Below are positions 1 to 7,686 of a DNA stretch of 46,023 bases, in pieces. A program made the translations under genes and the position numbers. Source of the DNA: JAEXNA01 sp041676625 (GTDB lineage Bacteria; Vulcanimicrobiota; Xenobia; Xenobiales; JADMJV01); NCBI GenBank assembly GCA_041676625.1, contig JBAYRN010000032.1, forward strand, positions 1-46,023, read 5' to 3'. Numbering within the stretch: position 1 is the first letter of the stretch; each line of letters opens with the position of its first letter. The notes beneath the pieces were generated by a model. That model was given only the letters and a program-made list of their open reading frames with translations, searched no databases and had not been told where the DNA came from.

Positions 1-1553
1 ACGTCATGATGAATGGCGAAGAGCCTGGCGATCGCAGCGAAGACCCCTGGGCGCACGCGGTGGACCACTATCTGGGTGAGGCGGAGTTCCCGGCCACCCC
101 ACAGAGTCTGCTGGAGGTCTTGCGCAAGGTGCCCGAGTCCGAGCGGGCCGAGGCCTGGCAGGAAGTGCACGATCAAGTGACGTTTGCTCGCTGCCAGGAG
201 TTTCCAACCTTGCGGTCGGTGGAGGGAAATTTTCACGACCGTTCGGTGGGAGCCAGAATCCTGGTGATTTCCGGCGGGGTGATCATGAATTTTATCTCCG
301 CCATCTTGATCTTGTGGTGTCTGGGACCGGCGGTGGGGATTGGAGCCTTTTTCAACGATTGGGGACCGTACGTCTCGCAGGCTGTTCCGGGCGCTCCGGC
401 GGCAGAATCCGGAATCAGGGCCGGGGACCTCCTGCTGGAGGTGGACGGTGAGCAGGTCTCGACCAATCTGGAGGCTTTTCACGCCATCGGCCGCCACACC
501 GGAACCCCGGTTCTTTTGAAGATCCACTCCCGCAAGGGCGAGGAGAAGGCTCTGGAGATAAAGCCGGATGTACGGATCGGCTATGAATCGTTTTCAGCGG
601 ATTCTCAGGGGGCATTGACCCTGGAGAGTTCGATCGATCACGAGGGACTGGTGGGCAAGAGAGTCACCTCTCACAATCTGGAGCAGTTGCTCCAGGAGGT
701 CTCCAACCTTGAAGGCAACGGTTCTTACAGCCTGGAGACGGAAGAGGGTCCGGTCACACTGAAGCTGCCCGAGAAGTTTTCGGGGCCTCGAGGCCAGGTC
801 GGGGTTTACTTCGGGGTCAACGATATCCGTTTTGAGAACACCCTCACCGGGGTGGTAGCCACGGTGAAAGAGGGCAGCCCCGCCGAGGAGGCAGGAGTGC
901 AGGCCGGGGATCAGATCCTGGCGGTCGGGGAGTTGGCGGTGGTCTCCAATTCAGGGCTCATATTCGGCAGCATGGTCGACGAAGCTCTGGCTGCCATGGG
1001 CCGGATACCGGAGGTCTCCGAGATACAACTGGTGGTGCTGAGAGGCGAAAAAGCAGAAACCCTCACCCTCTCCAAAGGGCCTTCCACGGCGAGCCTGGCG
1101 AGCATGGGAGTCACCCTGAAGCCGCTGGGCGCGAGCGAATTGCTGAAGGCGCCGTTCTCTATGATCGGCCAGATGCTGGGGATGCCCTTTTTCATCTTGA
1201 AAGCCTGGTTGACCTCGCAGTATACCGGATCCGAGATTATCAGCAATATGCAAGGTCCGGTCGGGATCATGCACCTGATCTACGAGTTCTCCGACAACGG
1301 TATCGCTCAGTTTCTTTACTTCGTGGCCCTCTTGAACGCCGCCATTGGAGCCTTTAACCTTCTGCCTTTCCCGGCTCTGGACGGCTCCCGACTGGTCTTT
1401 CTCTTGATCGCCGGACTGCGCGGAAAGCCGCTAGACCCGGACAAGGAAGCGCGCATCCACATGGTGGGCCTGTTTATCCTGCTGGGTTTCGTGATTCTGG
1501 TGACCTTCGGCGACATCAAGCGCCTCTTCTCCCCGGATATTTTCGTGCTGTGA
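1..1553 (+). CDS. rseP: RseP-type site-2 zinc metalloprotease (partial, 5' end outside window)
   Basis: Membrane-embedded M50-family protease that cleaves transmembrane substrates, classically anti-sigma factors, inside the bilayer. The frame is open to the left edge. The HExxH zinc motif, which should lie upstream of the first helix, is absent here, so the ATG at position 6 is unlikely to be the true start. Seen: the conserved helix after FHDRSVGARI with GGVIMNF; two PDZ-like domains (about 370-570 and 800-1080, each with a GxxAGDxILxV-type core); and the second metal-ligand motif NLLPFPALDG near 1356-1385, followed by C-terminal membrane helices. The gene ends 9 bp before the Sua5-type gene, so rseP-tsaC-birA looks like one transcription unit. 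The family assignment is secure; the substrate is unknown. Confidence 0.9.
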   Translation, partial: VMMNGEEPGDRSEDPWAHAVDHYLGEAEFPATPQSLLEVLRKVPESERAEAWQEVHDQVTFARCQEFPTLRSVEGNFHDRSVGARILVISGGVIMNFISAILILWCLGPAVGIGAFFNDWGPYVSQAVPGAPAAESGIRAGDLLLEVDGEQVSTNLEAFHAIGRHTGTPVLLKIHSRKGEEKALEIKPDVRIGYESFSADSQGALTLESSIDHEGLVGKRVTSHNLEQLLQEVSNLEGNGSYSLETEEGPVTLKLPEKFSGPRGQVGVYFGVNDIRFENTLTGVVATVKEGSPAEEAGVQAGDQILAVGELAVVSNSGLIFGSMVDEALAAMGRIPEVSEIQLVVLRGEKAETLTLSKGPSTASLASMGVTLKPLGASELLKAPFSMIGQMLGMPFFILKAWLTSQYTGSEIISNMQGPVGIMHLIYEFSDNGIAQFLYFVALLNAAIGAFNLLPFPALDGSRLVFLLIAGLRGKPLDPDKEARIHMVGLFILLGFVILVTFGDIKRLFSPDIFVL

Positions 1554-1562
1554 GGCAGATCC

Positions 1563-2582
1563 GTGCTTGAGGCCCAGAAACAGCAACACCTACGCACCAT
1601 GCGCCGCAGCCTGAACCGGGCTGTCACTTCCCTGAAAGAGGGGAGCGACGTGGTTTGCCATTCGGGGTGGGGCTACGGCCGAGTGTTCACCCACCCCTGG
1701 GTGGAGGCAAAAGGAAAGTCGGAGGAGTCGCTACCTGAAGAAGAGGTGACATTGCTCTTGCCACCCTCTCAGCCGGAGGAGTTGGCGGAGTGGAGCGCGA
1801 TCTTGCCCCCCGGGGTTTTGCCGGCGTTGGCGTTTTTCTGGCCCGGGCCTTTGCTGGTCAGGGTCCGGGTGCCAGGAGGGGTTCGCCGTCTGACGGTGGG
1901 TTGCCCCTGGCACCCCGTCATGCAAGAACTGTTGGAGCGCAACGGGGCGGCCCTGTTCCAGGATCTAACTGGTGAGAGTAAACAACACGTCGAAGAGGGT
2001 CGCGAACTCTCCGGCTCCGACTACGAAAGTGCACGATTGTTGCGCTGGCCTGAAGAGGAGACTCCCCTGGAGCCGTCTTTACTTGATCTCGGTACTCGCC
2101 CCTGGAGGCTCTTGCAGCAGGCTTTCGTGAAGGCTGATGAACTTTTCCCGTATCTGAATGAGCCGGTCATTCTCTCCCACGAGCGCGCCTTCCCGGAGCG
2201 AGCTATCCGCACCTACGTGCCCGAGGGTAGCACCCTTATCGTGGAGGCTGATGAGGCAGAGCAACTGCCCGAGGCGGTGCGAGAGTTGCGGGCACAGGTT
2301 CCACCTGACACCTTCGTCCGAATTTATTTAGACGAGCAGATCGCCCACACCCACTTTCCCGACGACCGGGAGGTGCGGGTCTACGGCGAGTTGAGCGACA
2401 TGGAGAGAGTGCGCCGGCGCTTGCAAGCCATGCTGGAGCGGCAGAACCGCCGCCTGGGCAAGCGGGTACTGCTGATCGGGGTGTCCAATCTGGGACCGGG
2501 CTCGGAGAGCTTTCAAGCCGATTTGCGAAAGTTTAGCCACGGGTGGTTGAAAGTGGAGGACGGAGTCCGACTGGAGCTGTGA
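1563..2582 (+). CDS. tsaC: Sua5/YrdC/TsaC-type threonylcarbamoyl-AMP synthase, divergent
   Basis: Probably makes threonylcarbamoyl-AMP from threonine, bicarbonate and ATP for the t6A modification of tRNAs reading ANN codons. The N-terminal half has the YrdC-fold landmarks: a FWPGPL motif preceded by a proline-rich LLPPSQPEEL segment, then VRVP and a HPVMQELL segment. A C-terminal domain of about 150 residues matches the two-domain Sua5 layout (339 aa, about the usual Sua5 length). The N-terminal threonine/ATP-binding strand is poorly conserved, so activity is less certain than fold. GTG start 9 bp after rseP; an ATG at 1599 is an in-frame alternative. Its stop overlaps the birA start by 4 bp, suggesting translational coupling. 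Confidence 0.65.
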   Translation: MLEAQKQQHLRTMRRSLNRAVTSLKEGSDVVCHSGWGYGRVFTHPWVEAKGKSEESLPEEEVTLLLPPSQPEELAEWSAILPPGVLPALAFFWPGPLLVRVRVPGGVRRLTVGCPWHPVMQELLERNGAALFQDLTGESKQHVEEGRELSGSDYESARLLRWPEEETPLEPSLLDLGTRPWRLLQQAFVKADELFPYLNEPVILSHERAFPERAIRTYVPEGSTLIVEADEAEQLPEAVRELRAQVPPDTFVRIYLDEQIAHTHFPDDREVRVYGELSDMERVRRRLQAMLERQNRRLGKRVLLIGVSNLGPGSESFQADLRKFSHGWLKVEDGVRLEL

Positions 2583-3304
2583 GTCGCCTGATCTGCCGGG
2601 ACGAGGTGGCTTCCACCAACGAAGTCCTTTTCCGGGCCCCTCTGTCGGAGTATCCCCCGGGTACCGCCTTGTTGGCGGCGCGTCAGACCGCCGGACGGGG
2701 GCGAGCCCAGCGGGCCTGGGCCTCGGCCGAGGGGGGGATGTATCTCTCGGTGGTGCTCTTGCCGTCCTCGCCGGAGGGGCTGACGCTCCTGGGGGCCTAC
2801 TGTGTCTTGCGACTCTGCTACGAAGAGTGGGGTGTGCCTGCACTGCTTCGCTGGCCCAACGACCTTTACTGTCAGGGTCGAAAGCTTTGTGGGGTCTTGC
2901 CCCAGGTGAAGTTTCACGGCCAGACCATGGAGCGGGCGGTCCTGGGGATTGGTTTGAACGTTTGCCAACGCTCCTTTCCTCCGGAGGTCCAGGCGGTCAC
3001 GCTGGCTCAGTTGGTGCCTGACCGGGAGTGGCAAGTGGAACCGGTGGCCCGACGGGTGTTGGCTGTGCTGGACGAAGAGTTGGAGCGGTTCAACACTGAG
3101 GGGTGTGCCGCCCTGGCCTCCCGCTGTGAGCCCTTCTTAGAGGGCTTGAAGGAAGGCCGAGAAGTGGGCATTTTGCGGGGAGATACGATTCAACCGCTGG
3201 GCCGAGTCAGGGGTCTGGGCTCAGGAGGGGAACTGCTACTTACAGGGGCACGCCACCTGGCCCAGTTAGGGCCTGACGAGCGTCTGGTGGTGGGTGCTTC
3301 CTAA
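2579..3304 (+). CDS. birA: Biotin--[acetyl-CoA-carboxylase] ligase, single-domain type
   Basis: Joins biotin to the conserved lysine of biotin carboxyl carrier protein through biotinyl-AMP. Seen: GRGR at residues 39-42 (biotinyl-AMP loop), RWPND at 91-95 and the catalytic-lysine segment GRKLCGV with K102, followed by GIGLN. It has no N-terminal helix-turn-helix, so it is an enzyme and not the E. coli type dual repressor. I chose the GTG at 2579 because it overlaps the upstream stop as GTGA, with GGAG just upstream; an upstream in-frame GTG at 2543 would add 12 residues that are not family-like. It ends convergently toward the clpS-like gene. Confidence 0.88.
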   Translation: MSRLICRDEVASTNEVLFRAPLSEYPPGTALLAARQTAGRGRAQRAWASAEGGMYLSVVLLPSSPEGLTLLGAYCVLRLCYEEWGVPALLRWPNDLYCQGRKLCGVLPQVKFHGQTMERAVLGIGLNVCQRSFPPEVQAVTLAQLVPDREWQVEPVARRVLAVLDEELERFNTEGCAALASRCEPFLEGLKEGREVGILRGDTIQPLGRVRGLGSGGELLLTGARHLAQLGPDERLVVGAS

Positions 3305-3314
3305 AAAAAGATCC

Positions 3315-3334
3315 CCTCGGATTCTCTCCGAAAG
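3315..3334. terminator. Weak hairpin between convergent birA and clpS
   Basis: TCGGA-TTCTC-TCCGA is a 5-bp inverted repeat between two convergent stops. Read on the minus strand it is followed about 7 nt later by a run of seven T. This could be a weak terminator for the clpS transcript; it is not a canonical intrinsic terminator on the plus strand. Confidence 0.3.
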
Positions 3335-3369
3335 GACCCACGACTTTAAAGCCCCACTTTCCCCCACTC

Positions 3370-3654
3370 CTAAAAGTCGTCGACTTCCACCTGTAGCCCC
3401 TTCGAGCGGAGCCTGTCGGCTATTAGCCGGCACTCTTCCTTAGGGCCTTGAAAGCACACCGCTCGCCCCTGATCTTCACAAACGTGAGAGATCTGATAGG
3501 CAAAATCGGTTTCGCAAGCGGTGGCCCCCTCCAACCAGAACACCACATCGTCGAACTGGTGTCTGTTATCGGCATATAGTATGACGCGCCAGCGCCCATT
3601 CGACTTCGGGCGCGTGGTCTTAGCGGTATCTAACTCGGGCGAGAATTGACTCAC
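3370..3654 (-). CDS. clpS: ClpS-like adaptor of the ClpA/ClpC protease
   Basis: ClpS hands N-degron substrates to the ClpAP protease. The protein is about 94 aa, as usual. It shows the family order: RWRVILYADN (standing for the usual VxLxNDD), the FDDVVFWL helix, a middle helix ending ISHVCEDQGRAVC (family: VHxxGRAVxG) and the final helix CRLIADRLRSKGLQVEVD. The usual NDD is ADN, which alters a loop near the N-degron pocket, so binding specificity may differ. Start choice: an ATG at 3663 abuts AAAGGAG with no spacing, whereas a GTG three codons later (3654) has a 9-nt spacing, so GTG 3654 is preferred. Divergent from mraZ; monocistronic in this window. Confidence 0.75.
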   Translation of the reverse strand: MSQFSPELDTAKTTRPKSNGRWRVILYADNRHQFDDVVFWLEGATACETDFAYQISHVCEDQGRAVCFQGPKEECRLIADRLRSKGLQVEVDDF

Positions 3655-3783
3655 TTGGACCATCTCCTTTCTCGGCTAAGATTCCCTCTTCGCCGCCCTC
3701 CGGTCTCCATCTCCGTGCAAGCAAAAAAAATTAAAAAAATTCTACAAAGTTTTGAACACGGTTTACCCACTATGTAGAGCCTA

Positions 3784-3821
3784 AGAACACTTGTTCTACT
3801 ATATATAGTGCACATGGCACT
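3784..3821. promoter_or_regulatory. LexA-like palindrome and two further inverted repeats upstream of mraZ
   Basis: Three abutting dyads sit in the divergent clpS/mraZ region. AGAACACTTGTTCT (3784-3797) is a perfect 6-2-6 palindrome containing GAAC-N4-GTTC, the core of the Gram-positive LexA box. ACTATATATAGT (3798-3809) is fully palindromic. AGTGC-N5-GCACT spans 3807-3821. They lie 32-70 bp upstream of the mraZ -35 box. The dyads are seen directly; the identity of the binding proteins is inferred. Confidence 0.45.
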
Positions 3822-3852
3822 GTGTGTATAAAAAAGCTCTCTGAAAGTAAGA

Positions 3853-3882
3853 TTGACACCCGGATCAAGGGCTGTTTATAAT
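3853..3882 (+). promoter_or_regulatory. Consensus sigma-70 promoter of the dcw cluster
   Basis: TTGACA (3853-3858), 18-bp spacer, TATAAT (3877-3882). Both hexamers are perfect consensus. The expected start of transcription near 3889 falls inside the MraZ repeats, so bound MraZ would block initiation. Confidence 0.85.
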
Positions 3883-3930
3883 CGTGGGGCCTAGTGGGGC
3901 AAAGTGGAGGTATGTGGAGCTAAGTGGAAG
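3881..3930 (+). promoter_or_regulatory. MraZ operator: five direct repeats at exact 10-bp spacing
   Basis: GTGGGG, GTGGGG, GTGGAG, GTGGAG and GTGGAA begin at 3884, 3894, 3904, 3914 and 3924, one per 10 bp. MraZ is known to bind tandem GTGG/TGGG repeats of this phasing upstream of its own gene. The fourth copy contains the GGAG that serves as Shine-Dalgarno sequence and the fifth supplies the GTG start codon of mraZ. The array begins directly at the end of the -10 box. Confidence 0.88.
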
Positions 3931-4376
3931 ATGCTTCGGAAGAATACTGGTTCTCCGGGACATTCGAGCACACGCTTGACAACAAGGGTCGATTGACGAT
4001 TCCGTCTTCCTTTCGTTCGGATTTTGAAGATGGGGCCGTTCTGCGCAAGGGCGCTGATCGATCCGTGGAAATTTTGCCGCGCTCAGCATGGAACCTTTTT
4101 CTAAAGAAAATGAAAAAGATTTCAAAAACTGACCTGCGTGGTCAACGCTGGGTCACGCTACAGTTGGCTTCGGCGCAGACTGTGGAGTTGGATAAGCAAG
4201 GGCGGGTTTTGATGGGCCAGGAGCTTCGCTCCCACGCCGATCTTGAACTCGGCCAGGTGGTCATAACGGGAGCTTTGGACCGGCTGAAGGTGTGGGAGCC
4301 GAAACGCTGGTCCGAGATGGAGTTGGCTGGAATAGAGGAGCTGGACGATTATGTCTATGAGAAGTATCAAATCTGA
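3924..4376 (+). CDS. mraZ: MraZ, transcriptional autoregulator of the dcw cluster
   Basis: AbrB-fold DNA-binding protein that forms a ring-shaped oligomer and binds the repeats in its own promoter. The protein is 150 aa, typical for the family, and has both signature DxxGR repeats: LDNKGRLTIPSSFR near residues 18-31 and LDKQGRVLMGQELR near 84-97. The start is GTG 3924 with GGAG four bases upstream; the family normally begins only a few residues before the F-x-G-x-x-x-H-T-L-D segment, which fits. It is the first gene of the division operon. The small ORF that follows starts inside its 3' end. Confidence 0.93.
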   Translation: MEDASEEYWFSGTFEHTLDNKGRLTIPSSFRSDFEDGAVLRKGADRSVEILPRSAWNLFLKKMKKISKTDLRGQRWVTLQLASAQTVELDKQGRVLMGQELRSHADLELGQVVITGALDRLKVWEPKRWSEMELAGIEELDDYVYEKYQI

Positions 4377-4557
4377 TCTGAAGTACTCTCGATTTCCGGT
4401 TAAGCTGGGTATGCCACCCAGCCCGCCCTGGAAACGGAGGACACCTGCCCCCGGTCCGGGGTCCGGTTCGCGAGTGCGGCGTTCCGAGCAGGTGGTTGAG
4501 GTGCAACTGAAGCTGGTGGAGAAAGCACAAGGGAATTCAGAGGGAAGCGACAGTTAG
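4351..4557 (+). CDS. Possible small basic protein between mraZ and rsmH
   Basis: A 68-codon frame that overlaps the mraZ end by 26 bp and stops 11 bp before rsmH, so it fills the gap exactly. ATG start with GAGGAG ten bases upstream. The product is basic and proline-rich in the middle (PPSPPWKRR, PAPGPGSGS) with an acidic/polar end; no domain or membrane segment is visible. The case rests on position and the ribosome-binding site only; it may equally be an untranslated spacer. No function is proposed. Confidence 0.35.
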   Translation: MSMRSIKSDLKYSRFPVKLGMPPSPPWKRRTPAPGPGSGSRVRRSEQVVEVQLKLVEKAQGNSEGSDS

Positions 4558-4568
4558 GTAGCATTTAG

Positions 4569-5507
4569 TTGTCGCAATTTCATCGCCCCGTGATGCTCGG
4601 GGAAGTGATGGAGTGGCTCGCGGTGGAGCCACGAGATCTGATCGTCGACCTGACTCTCGGAGGAGGGGGTTATAGTCGAGCGATTTTAGATGAACTGGGA
4701 AATGAGGGAAAATTGGTCGCATTTGACCGGGACATAGAAGCGGTGGGCAGGGCGCAAGAGGCTTTCCGAGAGGATCCTCGTCTTACCGTTCACCACTCCC
4801 GGTTTTCTCAGTTCGAGGAGTTTCTGCTCCTCCACTCACCCAATGGCCACGACGGCGCGGTTTTTGATCTGGGCGTCTCTTCCCACCAACTAGACACGGC
4901 TGAGCGGGGCTTCAGCTTTCAGCAGGACGGTCCCCTGGACATGCGCATGGACCCCACTTCCTCCCACACCAACGCCGCCGACCTGGTCAACAACGAGCCG
5001 GTCGAGGAGCTTACCCGAATTTTTAAGGAGTACGGAGAGGAACGACGCGCTCGTCCGGTGGCTCGCGCCATAGAGACCCGCCGCCGTACTCAACCCTTTA
5101 CCCGCACCCTGGACCTGGCCGAGGTGGTGGCCCGAGTGGTGGGGTATCCCAAGACCCAGGGGCGCCATAAGCACCCTGCCACCCGCTGCTTCCAGGCGTT
5201 GCGCATCGCCGTCAACGATGAACTGGGCGAACTTCGGGCCGGCCTGGAGAGTGCGGTCAACACGGCCCGCCCTGGTGCTCGCATCGCAGTGGTGACTTAT
5301 CACTCCCTGGAAGACCGTTTCGTGAAAGAGTTTTTCCGGGACAAATCAGGGCGCTGTCACTGTCCAAGGCACCAGCCCGTGTGCACCTGCGGGGCCAAAG
5401 AAGAAGTCAAGATCCTTACCAAAAAAGCCGTCAAGCCAGGCTTGCAGGAGGTGGATGACAATCGTCGTTCGCGCTCTGCTTTGCTTCGGGTGGCGGAGAA
5501 AATTTGA
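4569..5507 (+). CDS. rsmH: 16S rRNA (cytosine1402-N4)-methyltransferase RsmH
   Basis: Methylates N4 of C1402 in the decoding centre of 16S rRNA using SAM. Seen: the N-terminal FHRPVML, SAM motif LTLGGGGYSRAIL, DLGVSSHQLD, the ERGFSFQQDGPLDMRMD block, the RHKHPATRCFQALRIAVNDEL helix and the THSLEDR-type motif TYHSLEDRFVKEFF, followed by a CHCPRHQPVCTC cysteine cluster. Length 312 aa is normal. The start is TTG 4569; the conserved FHRPV motif lies four residues in, so no later start is possible. Second core gene of the dcw cluster; its stop is 10 bp upstream of ftsL. Confidence 0.95.
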   Translation: MSQFHRPVMLGEVMEWLAVEPRDLIVDLTLGGGGYSRAILDELGNEGKLVAFDRDIEAVGRAQEAFREDPRLTVHHSRFSQFEEFLLLHSPNGHDGAVFDLGVSSHQLDTAERGFSFQQDGPLDMRMDPTSSHTNAADLVNNEPVEELTRIFKEYGEERRARPVARAIETRRRTQPFTRTLDLAEVVARVVGYPKTQGRHKHPATRCFQALRIAVNDELGELRAGLESAVNTARPGARIAVVTYHSLEDRFVKEFFRDKSGRCHCPRHQPVCTCGAKEEVKILTKKAVKPGLQEVDDNRRSRSALLRVAEKI

Positions 5508-5517
5508 AAGCGAGGTT

Positions 5518-5898
5518 ATGGAGTTGGGCACAGAGGTCTCATTGGACGATACGTCCAGGTCTAGGGAGAAGAGGAGGAGAGGGTCCGGCAAGGTCTGGAC
5601 ACTTCCTTTTCTCGCGTTCTGCGGAGTGGCATTCTTACTACTAGCCTATCTGTGCCAGTCGGCACACATGGTTCGCATCCAGTACGCGATTCTGGCACAG
5701 CGCCAGGAGGTCAAGAGCCTGGTGGCTGATCGAGCCGACCTGGAGCTCAAGGTCCAGGAGTTGACTTCGCTGGAACGAGTAGAGCGCGTGGCGGTTGAGC
5801 GACTCAAGATGGTGGCGCCTAAAGAGCGCCACGTGATCGAGGTGGTGTGGTCGAAGGCCATCGAAGAACCCTCTGAAGTGGCGGTAGTTCACCCCTAA
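5518..5898 (+). CDS. ftsL: FtsL-like septal cell-division protein
   Basis: Small bitopic protein that bridges FtsQ/FtsB-type partners to FtsWI at the septum. Start ATG 5518 with GAGG upstream gives 126 aa; an overlapping upstream frame start inside rsmH is less likely. Seen: a basic cytoplasmic tail (RSREKRRRGSGK), one membrane helix near residues 27-47, then a periplasmic coiled coil (QRQEVKSLVADRADLELKVQELTS) ending in the short LERVERVAVERLKMVAP motif typical of FtsL. Sequence identity in this family is low; the call depends on topology plus position between rsmH and ftsI. Confidence 0.8.
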   Translation: MELGTEVSLDDTSRSREKRRRGSGKVWTLPFLAFCGVAFLLLAYLCQSAHMVRIQYAILAQRQEVKSLVADRADLELKVQELTSLERVERVAVERLKMVAPKERHVIEVVWSKAIEEPSEVAVVHP

Positions 5899-5905
5899 AA
5901 CCGCC

Positions 5906-7651
5906 ATGAAGAACACCACGATGACAAACAAAAGCCGGGTAATCACTCTTTTCTGGTTGTTCGCAGGCTTCGCTGGATTGCTGTGCGGGCGGTTGATCAA
6001 AATTCAGTATGTCGACCACGCCTATTATCTGGATCGGGCCGACGCTCAGCACCTGGGGGAGGCGGAACTACCCGCCCTGCGTGGTGAGATTCGCGATCGC
6101 AACAACGTGGTGCTGGCAACATCGATCGCTCGCTGGTCCATCGCGGTGAACCCCGAACATTTACAAAACGCCGATGAGGTGGAAGAGGCTGTAGCTCTCT
6201 TAACCGCTGCAACCTCACGCTCGGAGAAAGAGATACGGGACATCGTCGAGAGCGTCGGAACCTTCGGTTGGATCGCTCGCAAGGTGAGCGATGAAGAAGC
6301 CCGGGCTGTGAAAGAGCACGGATTGAAAGGCGTTTTTCTGGTCAAGGAAGCTACCCCTGGAAAGCGCTACTATCCGAAAGGTCATCTGGCTTCTCACCTG
6401 ATCGGCGCGACCGGGATCGATGACCAGGGCCTGGACGGTCTGGAGTCTTCTTACGAAGACCAACTGAGCGGCACCTCGGGGATCCTGAGAGCCTTCATGG
6501 ACCGTGATGGTTGGGCCACCCTGGAGCACCCCACTGCCTTGATAAAGCCGGCTGAACCCGGGCACAACGTGATCCTCACCATCGACGAGTCGATCCAGTA
6601 TGTGGCCGAAAAAGAACTGGCTCGGCAGGTTAAGGAGTATCACGGAACCGGTGGGATCATCGTGGTGATGGATGCCCGCAACGGCGAAGTCCTGGCCATG
6701 GCCATCAATCCCGACTTTCCGGCTGAAGATTTCGCCGAAGTCAAGCCGGAGCTTCGGCGCAATCGCAGCGTGACTGATCCCTACGAGCCGGGCTCTACCT
6801 TCAAAGTCTTTCTGGCTGCTGCCGCTCTTAACTCCGGCATAAAGCCCAGTGATACCTTCGCTTCCGGCGGGATCATGTCGGTGGACGGATGGACCATCCA
6901 CAACGCCAACGACGGCCTTTACGCCGGGGCGATGGAGACCCTGAAAGATATCATCGCTTACAGCTTCAACGTGGGTACGGCCAACGTGGCTCTGTCGCTG
7001 GGTAAAGAGAAGTATTATAAGCACCTCCTAGAGTTCGGCTTTGGGGGGAAGACCGGTATCGATCTGGTGGGCGAGAGCGAGGGCATTCTGAGCCCCGCCA
7101 GCGAGTGGGCCGCTATCAATACCGCCACCATCAGTTTTGGTCAGGGCGTGGCCTGCACCCCTGTGCAGTTGTGCAGCGCCATGCAGGCCATCGCTAACGG
7201 TGGGGTCCGGATGAAGCCGCGTGTGGTGAAAGCCGTGACCGACCACGAAGGAAACGTCATCGAACGTTTTGAGCCCGAGATTCTGGGCCAACCAATCTCG
7301 GCTGAAGCCTCCAAGCAGATGCTCGACATCCTGGAGAACGTGTGTGAAAACGGAACCGGCAAACGGGCCCGAGTGCCCGGCTATCGGGTAGGCGGCAAGA
7401 CCGGTACGGCGCAGTTGGTGGAAAACGGAGTCTACGCCTCGGGTAAGTACATCGCTTCTTTTCTGGGAGTGGCCCCGGTAGACGATCCGCGTATCGTGGT
7501 CTTGATCAAGATCGAGAAACCTACGCCTTATTGGGGTGGCCTGGTAGCCGGACCGGTGTTTAGCCGAGTGACGGAAAAAGCGCTCTGGAAGTTAGGTGTG
7601 AAGCCGGACCCCAAGTTGTTGAAAAGAGATCTGTCCGATAGTGGGCATTAA
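5906..7651 (+). CDS. ftsI: FtsI/PBP3-type peptidoglycan D,D-transpeptidase
   Basis: Class B penicillin-binding protein that cross-links septal peptidoglycan. Seen: N-terminal anchor helix (residues about 12-30), dimerisation/pedestal domain with LRGEIRDRNNVVLA, and the transpeptidase domain with all three active-site motifs: S297-T-F-K300, S353-F-N355 and K498-T-G-T501. It is 581 aa with no C-terminal PASTA repeats. ATG start 7 bp after ftsL; a second ATG five codons in is an alternative. It partners with FtsW encoded at 13567. Confidence 0.95.
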   Translation: MKNTTMTNKSRVITLFWLFAGFAGLLCGRLIKIQYVDHAYYLDRADAQHLGEAELPALRGEIRDRNNVVLATSIARWSIAVNPEHLQNADEVEEAVALLTAATSRSEKEIRDIVESVGTFGWIARKVSDEEARAVKEHGLKGVFLVKEATPGKRYYPKGHLASHLIGATGIDDQGLDGLESSYEDQLSGTSGILRAFMDRDGWATLEHPTALIKPAEPGHNVILTIDESIQYVAEKELARQVKEYHGTGGIIVVMDARNGEVLAMAINPDFPAEDFAEVKPELRRNRSVTDPYEPGSTFKVFLAAAALNSGIKPSDTFASGGIMSVDGWTIHNANDGLYAGAMETLKDIIAYSFNVGTANVALSLGKEKYYKHLLEFGFGGKTGIDLVGESEGILSPASEWAAINTATISFGQGVACTPVQLCSAMQAIANGGVRMKPRVVKAVTDHEGNVIERFEPEILGQPISAEASKQMLDILENVCENGTGKRARVPGYRVGGKTGTAQLVENGVYASGKYIASFLGVAPVDDPRIVVLIKIEKPTPYWGGLVAGPVFSRVTEKALWKLGVKPDPKLLKRDLSDSGH

Positions 7652-7686
7652 ACGAACGAACGAGAAACGGTACGGAGAGGGATGAG

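Noticed and set aside
6215..7024. 269-codon minus-strand frame inside ftsI
   Set aside because: Shadow of the transpeptidase gene; no independent evidence.
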